Source of the DNA: Thioclava pacifica DSM 10166 | GTDB lineage: Bacteria > Pseudomonadota > Alphaproteobacteria > Rhodobacterales > Rhodobacteraceae | Length of the DNA stretch: 64,000 nt | Assembly (NCBI RefSeq): GCF_000714535.1 | Contig: NZ_AUND01000034.1 | Span: 1-64,000, forward strand | Direction of reading: 5' to 3' | Shown here: positions 43,754 through 56,723 of the stretch, one piece after another | How positions within the stretch are numbered: position 1 is the first letter of the stretch | Layout: every line of letters begins with the position of its first letter | The notes under the pieces: model-generated | Seen by the model: the letters and a program-made list of their open reading frames with translations, nothing else | What the model was told of the DNA's origin: nothing | The model's database searches: none | Translations under genes and position numbers: made by a program

Positions 43754-44751
43754 TCCGGCTCCTCCTCATAGCCTACGAGGTGAAGCGGGCGGGCGACGCG
43801 GCCCTCCAGCTCAGCCCAACGCATCAGCGCCTCTTCGCGGCCATGCGTGATCCAGAGCTCGGCGGGGTCGATCTCGGTCACGGTGCGGGTCAGATCGGTC
43901 CAGTCCACATGGTCCGAGATCACCAGCGGCAGTTCCACGCCCCTCTGACGTGCCCGCGCGCGGATCTGCATCCAGCCCGAGGCAAACCCGATCACCGGAT
44001 CGGCGAAGCGTTGCACCCAGGGGCTTGCGAAGGCCGAAGGGGGCGCGATCACCAGCGCCTCGCGCAGCGCCCGCGCCTCGGTCTTGTCCATCGTCGCGGG
44101 GCGCAGATCGCCGAGCGGAATTCCTTGCGCGATGTGGTAATCGCACATTTTCTGCAACGCGCCGTGGATATAGATCGGCGCATCATAGCCCGCTTCGCGC
44201 ACAAGCATGATGACCCGTTGCGCCTTGCCAAGCGCATAGGCGCCGATCAGATGGGCGCGCTCAGGCGCGGCGCGCATCGAGGCCAGCAGCTTCGATATTT
44301 CGTCCGCCGGGTCGGGATGTTTGAACACTGGGAGCGCGAAGGTGGCTTCGGTGATGAAGGTGTCGCAAGGAACCGGCTCGAAAGGCGCACAGGATGGGTT
44401 TGAAACCCGCGCATAATCGCCGGAGGCCACGATGCGCTGCTCGCCCCGCGTCACCGCGATCTGCGCCGAGCCCAGCACATGCCCCGCGGGGTGAAAGCTG
44501 ACATCGACGCCGCCCAGCGTGAGCGGCCCGTCATAGGGCTGGCGCTGACCCGCGAAACCCTCACCGTAACGGATTGCCATGATGTCGAGCGTCTCACGCG
44601 TCGCCAGCACGGAGCCGTGGCCCGCGCGCGCATGATCGGCGTGGCCATGGGTGATCAGCGCCCGACGCACGGGGCGGCTCGGGTCGATGAAGAAATCGCC
44701 CGCGGGGCAATACAGGCCTTCGGGACGTGGACTCAGAAGCGGATCGGGCAT
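43750..44751 (-). CDS. Ligase-associated MBL-fold DNA exonuclease
   Basis: A 333-residue metallo-beta-lactamase fold nuclease of the SNM1/Pso2-like, ligase-associated type. The metal motif is THGHADHARAG (HxHxDH), followed by FHPAGHVLGSAQI and GDYARV, then VISDHVDWTDL, as in this family. It should trim DNA ends for the ATP-dependent ligase encoded downstream, with which it overlaps by four bases. I used the ATG at 44751; a GTG at 44760 is an alternative and neither has a strong ribosome-binding site. Confidence 0.87.
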   Translation of the reverse strand: MPDPLLSPRPEGLYCPAGDFFIDPSRPVRRALITHGHADHARAGHGSVLATRETLDIMAIRYGEGFAGQRQPYDGPLTLGGVDVSFHPAGHVLGSAQIAVTRGEQRIVASGDYARVSNPSCAPFEPVPCDTFITEATFALPVFKHPDPADEISKLLASMRAAPERAHLIGAYALGKAQRVIMLVREAGYDAPIYIHGALQKMCDYHIAQGIPLGDLRPATMDKTEARALREALVIAPPSAFASPWVQRFADPVIGFASGWMQIRARARQRGVELPLVISDHVDWTDLTRTVTEIDPAELWITHGREEALMRWAELEGRVARPLHLVGYEEEPE

Positions 44752-44918
44752 CGCATTCACTTAGCACATTGGTTGGGAAGTAAACGCTGGCGGTGCATTT
44801 CGGCTCATTTTGGCGGCAGCTTACGCAAGGTAAGTTTTTCGTAGTCGTGGTTGTTCCAAATCAAGGGAGATGCGAAAATTGCGTGGTAAAGTCATTCAAT
44901 CTTGTAAGGGAGGCTATT

Positions 44919-45290
44919 ATGGCGACGAAGAAGAGCCCTCCGGGGATGAACATGGCTGGCTGTATGCCGGTCCCCAATGTTGAGGGAATGAGTTCGATGA
45001 TGGCGCCGCAACTGAAGATGATGGAGGCGGTGATCTCGCAGAATATCGAGGTGCTGGATTTTCTCAAATCGCGCTTCGAACGTGATCAGGAGATGGTGGG
45101 CAAGCTTGCCGACGAGGCCGACCCTCTCAAGGCGATGAGCCTTTGGGGCGAGTTCTGGCAACGTACCGCGAGCGATTACGCGACCGAGATGTCGAAGCTC
45201 GCAACCTCCATGACCAGCATCGCCGAGCGCGCCGTGCGTTCTGCCACCGAGGAAGGGGAGGCGATCGCAAAGGCGACCTCGGGAAAGTAG
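44919..45290 (+). CDS. Phasin family protein
   Basis: A 123-residue protein with AAGGGAGG upstream of ATG. From residue 30 on it is amphipathic helix: MEAVISQNIEVLDFLKSRFERDQEMVGKLADEADPLKAMSLWGEFWQRTASDYATEMSKLATSMTSIAERAVRSATEEGEAI, the phasin pattern that coats PHB granules. The Met/Pro/Gly-rich first 30 residues (PPGMNMAGCMPVPNVEGMSSMM) are unlike a typical phasin and may be disordered. It lies 2.8 kb from phaC with two repair genes between, and ends in a strong hairpin. Confidence 0.82.
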   Translation: MATKKSPPGMNMAGCMPVPNVEGMSSMMAPQLKMMEAVISQNIEVLDFLKSRFERDQEMVGKLADEADPLKAMSLWGEFWQRTASDYATEMSKLATSMTSIAERAVRSATEEGEAIAKATSGK

Positions 45291-45362
45291 CGACTCGGAC
45301 CGGCAAGCACGGGGTGAGCCTCGGCGACGTGCCGGTCTGAGGAAACGGATCCAGCTACGACA

Positions 45363-45394
45363 GCGCGGCGCGCCCCGGCCCGGGCGCGCCGCGC
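45363..45394. terminator. 13-bp GC-rich inverted repeat between convergent genes
   Basis: GCGCGGCGCGCCC and GGGCGCGCCGCGC pair perfectly across six bases, between the phasin and DUF2059 genes that converge here. The T-run after it is weak (GATTTCATTT), but such a strong hairpin should block or protect transcripts from both sides. Confidence 0.6.
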
Positions 45395-45398
45395 GATT

Positions 45399-45962
45399 TC
45401 ATTTCGGGTTGCCCTCCTTGATGATCTTTTCGATCTGCGGTGTCAGCTTGGGCATGGTTTCCTGCATCAGTGCGACGACCTGCGGCTGAACGCTCTGCAT
45501 GATTTTGGGCATTCGGGAGATGATCTTTTCGCCGACCGGAGATGTGTAGAAGGCGCTCATCGCCTTGATCTCCTGCAAGGTGAAGAGCTTTGCGATCGTC
45601 TCGTCCTGCGTTTCCATGATCTGCTTGAGCGGAGCAAGGAAGGTCGCCTGGAAGAGCGCGTCGATCTGGCGTTTCTGACCTTCGGAGAGCGGGCGGCCCT
45701 TCTCGGCCGCCATGGTGATGAGAGGTTGCGACATCTGCGCGATCATTGCCGTGAAATCGATATTGGCCATCGCCGCTTCCTTGTAAGGCTGGGCGGCGGC
45801 GACGCGTTCGGCAAAAGTGCTGGTGTCAGGCTGGATCGTATTAAGCGGCACGCCACCAAGCATGAGCGGCGCCTCGGGCGAGGTCTGCGTCTGCGCGAAG
45901 GCGGGCAGGGCGAGGGACAGTGCCAGGGCCGCGGCGGGAAGGGTGATATGTCTCATCGTCAC
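45399..45962 (-). CDS. DUF2059 domain exported protein
   Basis: A 187-residue protein with a signal peptide (LPAAALALSLALPAFAQ) followed by a helical domain matching DUF2059: MSQPLITMAAEKGRPLSEGQKRQIDALFQATFLAPLKQIMETQDETIAKLFTLQEIKAMSAFYTSPVGEKIISRMPKIM. The LQE(I)KAMSAFY.SP.G segment is the most conserved part. The function is unknown; it is likely periplasmic. It stands alone on the minus strand, converging with the phasin gene. Confidence 0.87.
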   Translation of the reverse strand: MTMRHITLPAAALALSLALPAFAQTQTSPEAPLMLGGVPLNTIQPDTSTFAERVAAAQPYKEAAMANIDFTAMIAQMSQPLITMAAEKGRPLSEGQKRQIDALFQATFLAPLKQIMETQDETIAKLFTLQEIKAMSAFYTSPVGEKIISRMPKIMQSVQPQVVALMQETMPKLTPQIEKIIKEGNPK

Positions 45963-46057
45963 AACTTTCTTTCATGAAATTCATGACGTGAGACTAGGGT
46001 GCGCCCGAGAACGCCCCAAATCAACGGATCGTGGTCGATGTCGTGATCTGCCGGGGA

Positions 46058-47194
46058 TTACGGCTTGTAGATCCAGCCGCCGCCGAAGATGCGACCGCCT
46101 TCGGGCGCGTAGAAGACGCAGGCCTGACCGGGGCTGACGCCTTCTTCCGGCTCGATCAGCTCCACTTCGGCTTCGGTGTCCGATATCGGGCGGATGATCG
46201 CTTCGCGCGGCGGGCGGGTCGAGCGGACCTTGACCCGCAGGTTCCATTCGGGCCGCGAGGTGAAGGGTTCGTCGCCCAGCCAGTTGATCTCGCGCACCGG
46301 GATCGTCCGAGTCGAGAGCGCCTCTTTCGGGCCCACGACCACATGGCGCGTGTCGGGATCGAGCTTGACCACATAGAGCGGATCTTCGAGCCCGCCGATG
46401 CCAAGACCGCGGCGCTGGCCGATCGTGTAATGGATCACGCCGCGATGCTGGCCGAGCACATTGCCCTCCATATCGACGATATTGCCGGGATCGGCGGCGC
46501 CGGGGCGCAGCTTCTCGATGACGCTTGCGTAATTGCCGTTCGGCACGAAGCAGATGTCCTGGCTGTCGGGCTTGTCGGCCACCGCCAGCCCGTATTTCGC
46601 CGCCAGCTCGCGGGTTGCATCCTTGGACGGCAGGTGGCCTAGTGGGAAGCGCAGGTAGTCGAGCTGCTCGGGTGTGGTCGAGAACAGGAAGTAGCTCTGA
46701 TCGCGGTTCGCATCGGCCGCGCAATGCAGCTCGGGGCCACGCGTGCCCATCTTGCGCTGAATGTAATGCCCCGTCGCCATGCAGTCGGCATCGAGATCCT
46801 TCGCCGTCTCCAGCAGGTCCTTGAACTTCACCCGCTCGTTGCAGCGAATGCAGGGCACCGGGGTCGCGCCGCCAAGATAGGCGTCGGCGAATTCTTCGAT
46901 CACCGCCTCGCGGAAGGTGTTCTCGTAATCGAGCACGTAATGCGGGAAGCCCATTTCCTCGGCCACGCGGCGCGCATCATGGATGTCCTGACCCGCGCAG
47001 CACGCACCTTTTTTCGCCAGCGCCGCGCCGTGATCGTAAAGCTGCAGCGTCACGCCCACCACGTCATAGCCTTCCTCGGCCAGTTGCGCGGCCACGACCG
47101 AGCTGTCGACACCACCGGACATGGCGACGACGACGCGGGTTTCCGCCGGTGGCTTGGGAAAGCCCAGCGAGTTGAGCGGCTGATCCTTGGGCAT
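46058..47194 (-). CDS. mnmA: tRNA 2-thiouridylase MnmA
   Basis: A 378-residue enzyme that thiolates U34 of tRNAs for Lys, Glu and Gln. The PP-loop [15 protein letters not shown] binds ATP, the catalytic cysteines are in [14 protein letters not shown] and [13 protein letters not shown], and [10 protein letters not shown] marks the C-terminal domain. It is usually found with sulfur-relay partners; only an unrelated NifU-like gene is near. The start is ATG at 47194; a 131-base gap to divergent sciP holds both promoters. Length is typical. Confidence 0.95.
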   Translation of the reverse strand: MPKDQPLNSLGFPKPPAETRVVVAMSGGVDSSVVAAQLAEEGYDVVGVTLQLYDHGAALAKKGACCAGQDIHDARRVAEEMGFPHYVLDYENTFREAVIEEFADAYLGGATPVPCIRCNERVKFKDLLETAKDLDADCMATGHYIQRKMGTRGPELHCAADANRDQSYFLFSTTPEQLDYLRFPLGHLPSKDATRELAAKYGLAVADKPDSQDICFVPNGNYASVIEKLRPGAADPGNIVDMEGNVLGQHRGVIHYTIGQRRGLGIGGLEDPLYVVKLDPDTRHVVVGPKEALSTRTIPVREINWLGDEPFTSRPEWNLRVKVRSTRPPREAIIRPISDTEAEVELIEPEEGVSPGQACVFYAPEGGRIFGGGWIYKP

Positions 47195-47325
47195 GCTGAA
47201 GCGTCCTTTAACGAGATCCGCAGGAATATAGGAAAATGCGAGCTACTCACAACCCCGCGTTTCACCCGCTGTTAAGCCCGCCGCGCGCAATCTTGCCGGC
47301 GTGAAGATGACGAGGGGGTGAGCCC

Positions 47326-47604
47326 ATGTATCTCAAGAAAGTCGATGGTCCGCGGGCGGTCACGCTCGCCGATGGCACCATCCTGACCCGTGCCGATCTG
47401 CCGCCGGTGGAAACGCGCCGTTGGGTCGCCAGCCGCAAGGCGACAATCGTGCAGGCAGTCGCCCATGGGTTGATCTCGCGCGGTGAGGTGATCGAGCGCT
47501 ACGAACTGTCCGATGAAGAGCTGGATCTATGGATAGAGGGAATCGCCCGACACGGCATGCAAGGTCTCAAGGTGACGGCGATTCAGAAAAATAAACAACT
47601 TTAA
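47326..47604 (+). CDS. sciP: CtrA inhibitor SciP (DUF1153)
   Basis: A 92-residue helix-turn-helix protein: LTRADLPPVETRRWVASRKATIVQAVAHGLISRGEVIERYELSDEELDLWIEGIARHGMQGLKVTAIQ. The TRRWV..RKA..V and RY.LS..E...W motifs are those of SciP, which in Caulobacter binds CtrA on DNA and blocks its activation of promoters in G1 phase. It lies just upstream of ctrA, in the same direction with a 95-base gap, so the inhibitor and its target may be jointly regulated. Confidence 0.9.
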   Translation: MYLKKVDGPRAVTLADGTILTRADLPPVETRRWVASRKATIVQAVAHGLISRGEVIERYELSDEELDLWIEGIARHGMQGLKVTAIQKNKQL

Positions 47605-47642
47605 GTTGTAAATCGGCGAAAACCTGCCAAGGTAAGAGGGTA

Positions 47643-47684
47643 TTAACCAATTGATGTAAGTCTCGGTCCTGATCGAGGGATTAA
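47643..47684. promoter_or_regulatory. Two TTAAC half-sites upstream of ctrA
   Basis: TTAACC at 47643-47648 and TTAACG at 47681-47686 resemble CtrA half-sites, suggesting autoregulation of ctrA. Neither forms a full TTAA-N7-TTAA box, so this is tentative. Confidence 0.35.
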
Positions 47685-47699
47685 CGCGGAGTACCCAGG

Positions 47700-48413
47700 A
47701 TGCGGATTTTGTTGGTGGAAGACGACCCGACCACGTCGCGCAGCATCGAATTGATGCTCACCCATGCCAATCTGAACGTTTATTGCACGGATCTGGGCGA
47801 AGAGGGCATCGATCTCGCCAAGCTCTACGATTACGACTTGATCCTTCTGGACCTGAATCTGCCCGATATGAACGGGCACGAGGTTCTGCGTCAGCTGCGC
47901 CTGGCCAAGGTGGATACGCCGATTTTGATCCTCACCGGCGCGGATGATACCGAGAACAAGATCAAGGGCTTCGGCTTCGGCGCCGATGACTACATGACGA
48001 AACCGTTCCATCGCGAGGAACTCGTCGCGCGGATCCACGCGATCATTCGCCGCTCCAAGGGACACGCCCAGTCGATCATCCGTACCGGCAAGATTGCGGT
48101 CAACCTCGATGCGAAGACGGTCGACGTCGATGGCAAGCCCGTGCATCTGACGGGCAAGGAATATCAGATGCTCGAGCTTCTCAGCCTGCGCAAGGGCACG
48201 ACACTGACCAAGGAGATGTTCCTCAATCACCTCTATGGCGGCATGGATGAACCTGAATTGAAGATCATTGATGTCTTCATCTGCAAGCTGCGCAAGAAAC
48301 TCGCCGATGCGACCGAGGGCGAAAACTATATCGAGACGGTTTGGGGGCGCGGATATGTGCTGCGTGATCCGGATCCGTCCGAAATGGAACGCCGCGTCGC
48401 GATGGGCGCGTAA
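47700..48413 (+). CDS. ctrA: Cell cycle response regulator CtrA
   Basis: A 237-residue OmpR-type response regulator, the master regulator of cell cycle, motility and GTA genes in alphaproteobacteria. Receiver: [10 protein letters not shown], phospho-acceptor Asp51 ([11 protein letters not shown]), TGADD and the Lys of YMTKPF. DNA-binding domain: [52 protein letters not shown], ending [13 protein letters not shown]. The C-terminus ends VAMGA rather than the Ala-Ala ClpX signal of Caulobacter CtrA. In Rhodobacterales CtrA is usually non-essential and controls flagella and gene transfer agents. Confidence 0.95.
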   Translation: MRILLVEDDPTTSRSIELMLTHANLNVYCTDLGEEGIDLAKLYDYDLILLDLNLPDMNGHEVLRQLRLAKVDTPILILTGADDTENKIKGFGFGADDYMTKPFHREELVARIHAIIRRSKGHAQSIIRTGKIAVNLDAKTVDVDGKPVHLTGKEYQMLELLSLRKGTTLTKEMFLNHLYGGMDEPELKIIDVFICKLRKKLADATEGENYIETVWGRGYVLRDPDPSEMERRVAMGA

Positions 48414-48433
48414 ACCTTCCCTCCAGCCGATGA

Positions 48434-52716
<4,283 letters not shown>

Positions 52717-52755
52717 CCGCTGGATCCTGCGTGTTCCGCACAGATGTTCTCAAAT

Positions 52756-52770
52756 GTTCTTAAAAAGTTC
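52756..52770. promoter_or_regulatory. LexA (SOS) box GTTC-N7-GTTC
   Basis: GTTC at 52756-52759 and GTTC at 52767-52770 are separated by exactly seven bases (TTAAAAA), matching the Rhodobacter type SOS operator. Another GTTC lies at 52746-52749 and two GAAC motifs follow at 52781-52797. The box is 58 bases upstream of a 40-residue gene and 40 bases after recG, in a strikingly AT-rich stretch. Confidence 0.7.
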
Positions 52771-52828
52771 TTTACAGCGGGAACGAAACATGAGAACAAA
52801 TAAGAAACAACGGTGAAGGAGGTGCCAC

Positions 52829-52951
52829 ATGGCCAAGGAAATCAAAGAGATTCTCGACCGCAATCACGGCACGCTTCTGGCCGATGCGATTGGTGGCATC
52901 ACGCTCTGCGCGAGCTTCGTTATCGCGCTCTGGCTGCCGGGGATGTTCTGA
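52829..52951 (+). CDS. 40-residue membrane peptide downstream of a LexA box
   Basis: The product begins MAKEIKEILDRNHGTLLADA and continues IGGITLCASFVIALWLPGMF: a short charged amphipathic N-terminus and one membrane helix of about 20 residues. The ribosome-binding site GAAGGAGGTG is almost perfect, which supports real translation. A GTTC-N7-GTTC LexA box lies 58 bases upstream, so it is likely damage-induced. Caulobacter SidA, a 29-residue SOS-induced membrane peptide that blocks division through FtsW/FtsN, is a functional precedent, but I see no clear sequence likeness and the analogy is inference. A terminator at 53058 follows. Confidence 0.68.
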   Translation: MAKEIKEILDRNHGTLLADAIGGITLCASFVIALWLPGMF

Positions 52952-53057
52952 TCCCGACCTGATTTTTGCCTACTGCCTCGCGCTTTTTGGCTGCCGCCCT
53001 GTCCCAAACTTGCGGCACTGCCTGTCCCAAGGCCCGCCTGTCCGGAAGCGCTTCCTT

Positions 53058-53089
53058 AGCCGCCGCTCTTACGAGTGGCGGCTTTTTTT
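53058..53089 (+). terminator. Rho-independent terminator after recG and the small peptide gene
   Basis: AGCCGCCGCTC pairs with GAGTGGCGGCT (one G-T pair) across TTAC and is followed by TTTTTTT. It lies 106 bases beyond the peptide gene and before the convergent NifU-like gene. Confidence 0.9.
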
Positions 53090-53113
53090 ATCATGCGGGG
53101 GATTGCGAGCGGG

Positions 53114-53542
53114 TTAACAGCTCTCGAGCGCTTCGAGCGTCGCCTCGGGGGCAAGCAGGATCGAGCCGTGGCGGTTCGGATAATCTCGCGCGGCGGTCAG
53201 AACCTCATACTCACCGAAGGGCGCGTCGGGGACCGGTCCGCCCTTGAGCATCGCGGCCAGTTGATCGCGCAGCTCCCGAACCTCATCTTTCGTTCGGCCG
53301 ATCACATTCGCCCCGAAGATCGAAGCTGAAGCCTGACCCAGTGCACAGGCGTGCACGTTCTGGCTATAGCCCGTCACGCGCCCGTCGGTGCACGTGATCG
53401 AGACCTCGACGGTCGAGCCGCAAAGCGGCGCGCGCTTGCGCACCGTGGCATCAGGGGCGGGTAGTGGATCGGTCGCGGGCATATCGGCCGCCAGCGCGAG
53501 AATGCGCTGCGAATAGAGCTTGATCAGATCGGCATCGCTCAT
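53114..53542 (-). CDS. NifU/SufU-like iron-sulfur scaffold protein
   Basis: A 142-residue protein of the NifU_N/IscU fold group. Cys41 (PLCGSTVEVSI) and Cys66 (HACALGQASASI) are at the expected ligand positions, His125 is in YPNRHGSILL, and an extra Cys142 ends the chain. These define the variant found in alphaproteobacteria and annotated as an iron-sulfur cluster assembly scaffold. A cysteine at the usual HC pair (H105-C106 of IscU) is not present as such, so it may be a trafficking or repair protein rather than the main scaffold. It is divergent from hisI. Confidence 0.83.
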   Translation of the reverse strand: MSDADLIKLYSQRILALAADMPATDPLPAPDATVRKRAPLCGSTVEVSITCTDGRVTGYSQNVHACALGQASASIFGANVIGRTKDEVRELRDQLAAMLKGGPVPDAPFGEYEVLTAARDYPNRHGSILLAPEATLEALESC

Positions 53543-53603
53543 GGCTTCCCCCTTCGGCCCGTCCGGCGTAGATAGGACTTGCGCCTAAGGAAGGAAAGAG
53601 CCG

Positions 53604-53966
53604 ATGCCATTCGACCCCGCCAGCCTCACCTATGATGCCAATGGTCTGATCCCCGCGATCGCGCAGGATGCGCTCTCGGGAGATGTCCTGATGATGGCCT
53701 GGATGAATGCGGAAAGCGTAGCGCGTACACTGGAAACGGGCCGCGTAACCTATTGGTCGCGCTCGCGGAAATCGTTTTGGGTGAAGGGTGAAACGTCAGG
53801 CCATGTTCAGGTGCTGCGCGAGATGCGGGTCGATTGTGACCGCGATTGTCTGCTGGTGCTCGTCGAGCAGGAGGGCCCGGCTTGTCATACGAACCGACGC
53901 TCGTGCTTCTACACCGCGATCCGCGAGGGTGAGGAAGTCGAGATCCTCAAACCGATGGAAGGCTGA
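53604..53966 (+). CDS. hisI: Phosphoribosyl-AMP cyclohydrolase
   Basis: A 120-residue enzyme catalysing the third step of histidine synthesis, opening the adenine ring of PR-AMP. LTYDANGLIPAIAQDALSGDVLMMAWMNAESVARTLETGRVTYWSRSRKSFWVKGETSGHVQVLREMRVDCDRDCLLVLVEQEGPACHTNRRSCFYTAIREG shows the whole conserved core, with the zinc/magnesium Cys and Asp residues in DCDRDCL and ACHTNRRSCF. The fused HisE domain of some bacteria is missing, so this is the free-standing HisI. It is isolated from other his genes and converges with gluQ. Confidence 0.95.
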   Translation: MPFDPASLTYDANGLIPAIAQDALSGDVLMMAWMNAESVARTLETGRVTYWSRSRKSFWVKGETSGHVQVLREMRVDCDRDCLLVLVEQEGPACHTNRRSCFYTAIREGEEVEILKPMEG

Positions 53967-53980
53967 CGAGACGGTCGACT

Positions 53981-54847
53981 TCAGGTAGCTGGTGGCAGCC
54001 CCACCATGCGCCGGATATCGGCCGGGCTCGCCCCGTCGGCGCGGTATGTCGCGATGGCGCGGGCGTCGTCGCGCTTGGCAAGCCTCTTGCCATTCTTATC
54101 TCGGATTAAGTCGTGATGGCAATAGGTTGGCGTCGGGAGTTCAAGTAGGTTCTGGAGCAAAACATGGATCTGTGTCGCGTCAAAGAGATCGGCGCCGCGC
54201 GTGACATGAGTGATCCGCTGGGCTGCGTCATCGAGCACCACGGCGAGGTGGTAGGATGTGCCCATATCGCGCCGAGCAAGCACGACGTCTCCGACCTTTT
54301 CGATCAATTCGGTGCGGCTGATGTGATGCGTTCCCCGATGAATTTCGCAGATTTCCTCGAATTGGATGTCTTGGGCCGCGCGGGCCATATTCAGTCGTAG
54401 GGCTGCGTCGGGGAGCGTCTGGCCAGGTTTGCGCGCGCCGCTCTCGCGGCAGGTGCCGGGATAGATCAGCCCGTCGGGGCCGTAGCTGACGCCTTCCTGG
54501 GGAGCGGATACGGCGGCCTCAATGTCGCGGCGGGTGCAATTGCAGGCGAAGAGGAAATCTCTTTGCCACAGATTATCAAGGGCTTCGCGATAGATGTTGA
54601 GTCGTTCGGACTGGCGCATGACCGGGCCATCCCAGCTGAGCCCGAGCCAGCGCAGGTCGTCAAAGATTTGCTCTTCCCAATGCGGCCGAGCGCGGCTCTG
54701 GTCAATATCCTCGATGCGCAGCAGGAATTTCCCACCTGTGTTGCGCGCCATGTCATGGGCGAGGATCGCGCTATAGGCGTGGCCGAGATGAAGGGGCCCG
54801 GTGGGCGATGGCGCGAACCGGGTGATCACCTCAGCTTTGCCCTTCAA
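53981..54847 (-). CDS. gluQ: Glutamyl-Q tRNA(Asp) synthetase
   Basis: A 288-residue truncated glutamyl-tRNA synthetase (catalytic core only) that attaches glutamate to queuosine-34 of tRNA-Asp. [19 protein letters not shown] has the class I HIGH variant [18 protein letters not shown], the zinc-type CNCTRRDI and [12 protein letters not shown] (KMSKS variant) follow, and there is no anticodon-binding domain. Its start overlaps the end of trmFO by 17 bases, linking two tRNA modification genes. It converges with hisI across 14 bases. Confidence 0.93.
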   Translation of the reverse strand: MKGKAEVITRFAPSPTGPLHLGHAYSAILAHDMARNTGGKFLLRIEDIDQSRARPHWEEQIFDDLRWLGLSWDGPVMRQSERLNIYREALDNLWQRDFLFACNCTRRDIEAAVSAPQEGVSYGPDGLIYPGTCRESGARKPGQTLPDAALRLNMARAAQDIQFEEICEIHRGTHHISRTELIEKVGDVVLARRDMGTSYHLAVVLDDAAQRITHVTRGADLFDATQIHVLLQNLLELPTPTYCHHDLIRDKNGKRLAKRDDARAIATYRADGASPADIRRMVGLPPAT

Positions 54848-56171
54848 GCCATTGGTTGAACGAGTCCTTCGCGCGATCAGTGTAAGCCTTGTAGCGATCC
54901 TTGCGGCCGCGACGGCCCCCTTTTGCGTCGATCGGCGGGAAGAGCCCGAAATTGACGTTCATCGGCTGGAACGTCTTCGCCTCGGCGCCGCCGGTGATGT
55001 GGGTCACGAGCGCTCCCATAGCGGTATCGGGACCGGGCGGCGGCAACTCGCGGCCTTGCAGCTCTGCGGCGGCCATACGGCCTGCCAGAAGCCCCATCGC
55101 GGCACTTTCGACATAGCCCTCGACCCCGGTGATCTGTCCCGCAAAGCGAAGGTTCGGATGTGATTTCAGGCGCATCTGCGCATCGAGCAGCGTCGGCGAG
55201 TTGATGAACGTGTTGCGATGGATGCCGCCGAGTCGCGCGAATTTTGCCTGTTTCAATCCTGGAATCATTCGGAAAACAGCGGCTTGCGCGCCATACCTCA
55301 TCTTGGTCTGGAAGCCGACAATATTGTAGAGCGTGCCGAGTGCGTTGTCGCGGCGCAGCTGCACCACGGCATAGGCCTTTGTCTGCGGGTCATGTGCATT
55401 CGTCAGCCCGACCGGCTTCATCGGGCCGTGGCGCAGCGTCTCGCGCCCGCGTTCGGCCATAACCTCGATCGGAAGACAGCCGTCGAAATAGCCCGCGGTT
55501 TCGCCCTCGTGGAACTCGGTCTTGTCCGCGGCCAGCAGCGCGTCGATGAACGCCTCGTACTCGTCCTTCGTCATCGGGCAGTTGATATAGGCGGTGCGCT
55601 CTTCCTCGGTCTCGCCCTTGTCGTAGCGCGACTGACGCCAGGCAACAGACATGTCGATTGTCTCTGCGTAGACGATGGGAGCGATCGCGTCGAAGAAAGC
55701 GAGACGCTCTTCGCCGCTGGCTTCGCGGATCGCTTGGCCCAGCGTTTCCGAGGTCAGCGGGCCGGTCGCGAAGATCCAATGTCCAGATGAAGGAAGTTCC
55801 GTAACCTCCTCCTCAACAAAGGAAATGTTTTCATGACCGCGCAGCGCCTCGGTCACAGAGTGCGAAAACGCCTCGCGGTCCACGGCCAACGCGCCACCGG
55901 CCGGCAGGCGGTGTTTGCGGGCCATTTCCATGATCAGCCCGTTCGCGGCCCCCATCTCCCAATGGAGCTGACCGACCGCGTTGCGCTCGTCATCGTCGGA
56001 GCGGAACGAGTTCGAGCAGACCATCTCGGCGAAGTTGCCGGTCTGGTGGGCGAAGGTCTCGACCTTGGGCCGCATCTCATGCAGCACCACGCGGATGCCG
56101 GCATTGGCCGCTTGCCAGGCCGCTTCCGAGCCTGCCATGCCGCCGCCGACGATATGGAGTTCCTGTGTCAT
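54831..56171 (-). CDS. trmFO: tRNA m5U54 methyltransferase TrmFO
   Basis: A 446-residue FAD and methylene-THF-dependent enzyme that makes ribothymidine at position 54 of tRNA. The FAD motif is [37 protein letters not shown] (here [24 protein letters not shown]), [31 protein letters not shown] and the C-terminal [15 protein letters not shown] are family landmarks. TrmFO is also called Gid and is distinct from GidA/MnmG. It is co-directional with gluQ, with 17-base overlap, and preceded by the DoxX gene 39 bases upstream. Confidence 0.95.
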   Translation of the reverse strand: MTQELHIVGGGMAGSEAAWQAANAGIRVVLHEMRPKVETFAHQTGNFAEMVCSNSFRSDDDERNAVGQLHWEMGAANGLIMEMARKHRLPAGGALAVDREAFSHSVTEALRGHENISFVEEEVTELPSSGHWIFATGPLTSETLGQAIREASGEERLAFFDAIAPIVYAETIDMSVAWRQSRYDKGETEEERTAYINCPMTKDEYEAFIDALLAADKTEFHEGETAGYFDGCLPIEVMAERGRETLRHGPMKPVGLTNAHDPQTKAYAVVQLRRDNALGTLYNIVGFQTKMRYGAQAAVFRMIPGLKQAKFARLGGIHRNTFINSPTLLDAQMRLKSHPNLRFAGQITGVEGYVESAAMGLLAGRMAAAELQGRELPPPGPDTAMGALVTHITGGAEAKTFQPMNVNFGLFPPIDAKGGRRGRKDRYKAYTDRAKDSFNQWLEGQS

Positions 56172-56210
56172 GGCCGCTCATTTAGTGGCCCGCGCGCGAA
56201 AAGGGAAGCG

Positions 56211-56615
56211 TCAGCCTGCACGCCCGAAAAGCGCATCCACCGACCAACGTCCGGGCCCGTGCAGCGCGACATAGAGATAGCCGCCCGTAAGCGCGATGTT
56301 CTTGAGCAGCATCACCATGTCTGTCGCGCGAGCGAACTCGCCATAGTCGATGATCCCGGAGGCGAGCGTGAAGGCGGCCATCGCGAGCGCCACGAGCCGA
56401 GTCCAGGCGCCGATGATCAGCAGGAGCCCCGTGCCAATCAGGAACCAGAACACCGGGCCGGTGAGATAGCCTGAAAGACCGTCGGCCTCGAGCCTTGCAG
56501 AGAATTTCGCGAAATCCATCGCCACATCCATCCCCGCCATCACGAAGAGCGTGGCCATGAGTGTGCGGGCGAGAAGGGACAGAAACGGGTCGAGACGCAG
56601 GAGAAAACGCTCCAT
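56211..56615 (-). CDS. DoxX family membrane protein
   Basis: A 134-residue four-helix inner membrane protein: ARTLMATLFVMAGMDVAMDFAKFSARLEADGL, FWFLIGTGLLLIIGAWTRLVALAMAAFTLASGIIDYG and NIALTGGYLYVALHGPGRWSVDALFGRAG fit DoxX. Members are linked to redox stress or quinol metabolism but have no single established reaction. It lies 39 bases upstream of trmFO on the same strand. Confidence 0.85.
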   Translation of the reverse strand: MERFLLRLDPFLSLLARTLMATLFVMAGMDVAMDFAKFSARLEADGLSGYLTGPVFWFLIGTGLLLIIGAWTRLVALAMAAFTLASGIIDYGEFARATDMVMLLKNIALTGGYLYVALHGPGRWSVDALFGRAG

Positions 56616-56723
56616 CAGATCACCTTTTCAGTTGGTCCCGCCGAGGTTGCGTCCCGGTGGCGGTGCCGCCTGATAGCGCGGGGGAGCGCGCCCGGCCATG
56701 TGACGCAGGCGCGCAGCCGAGGA

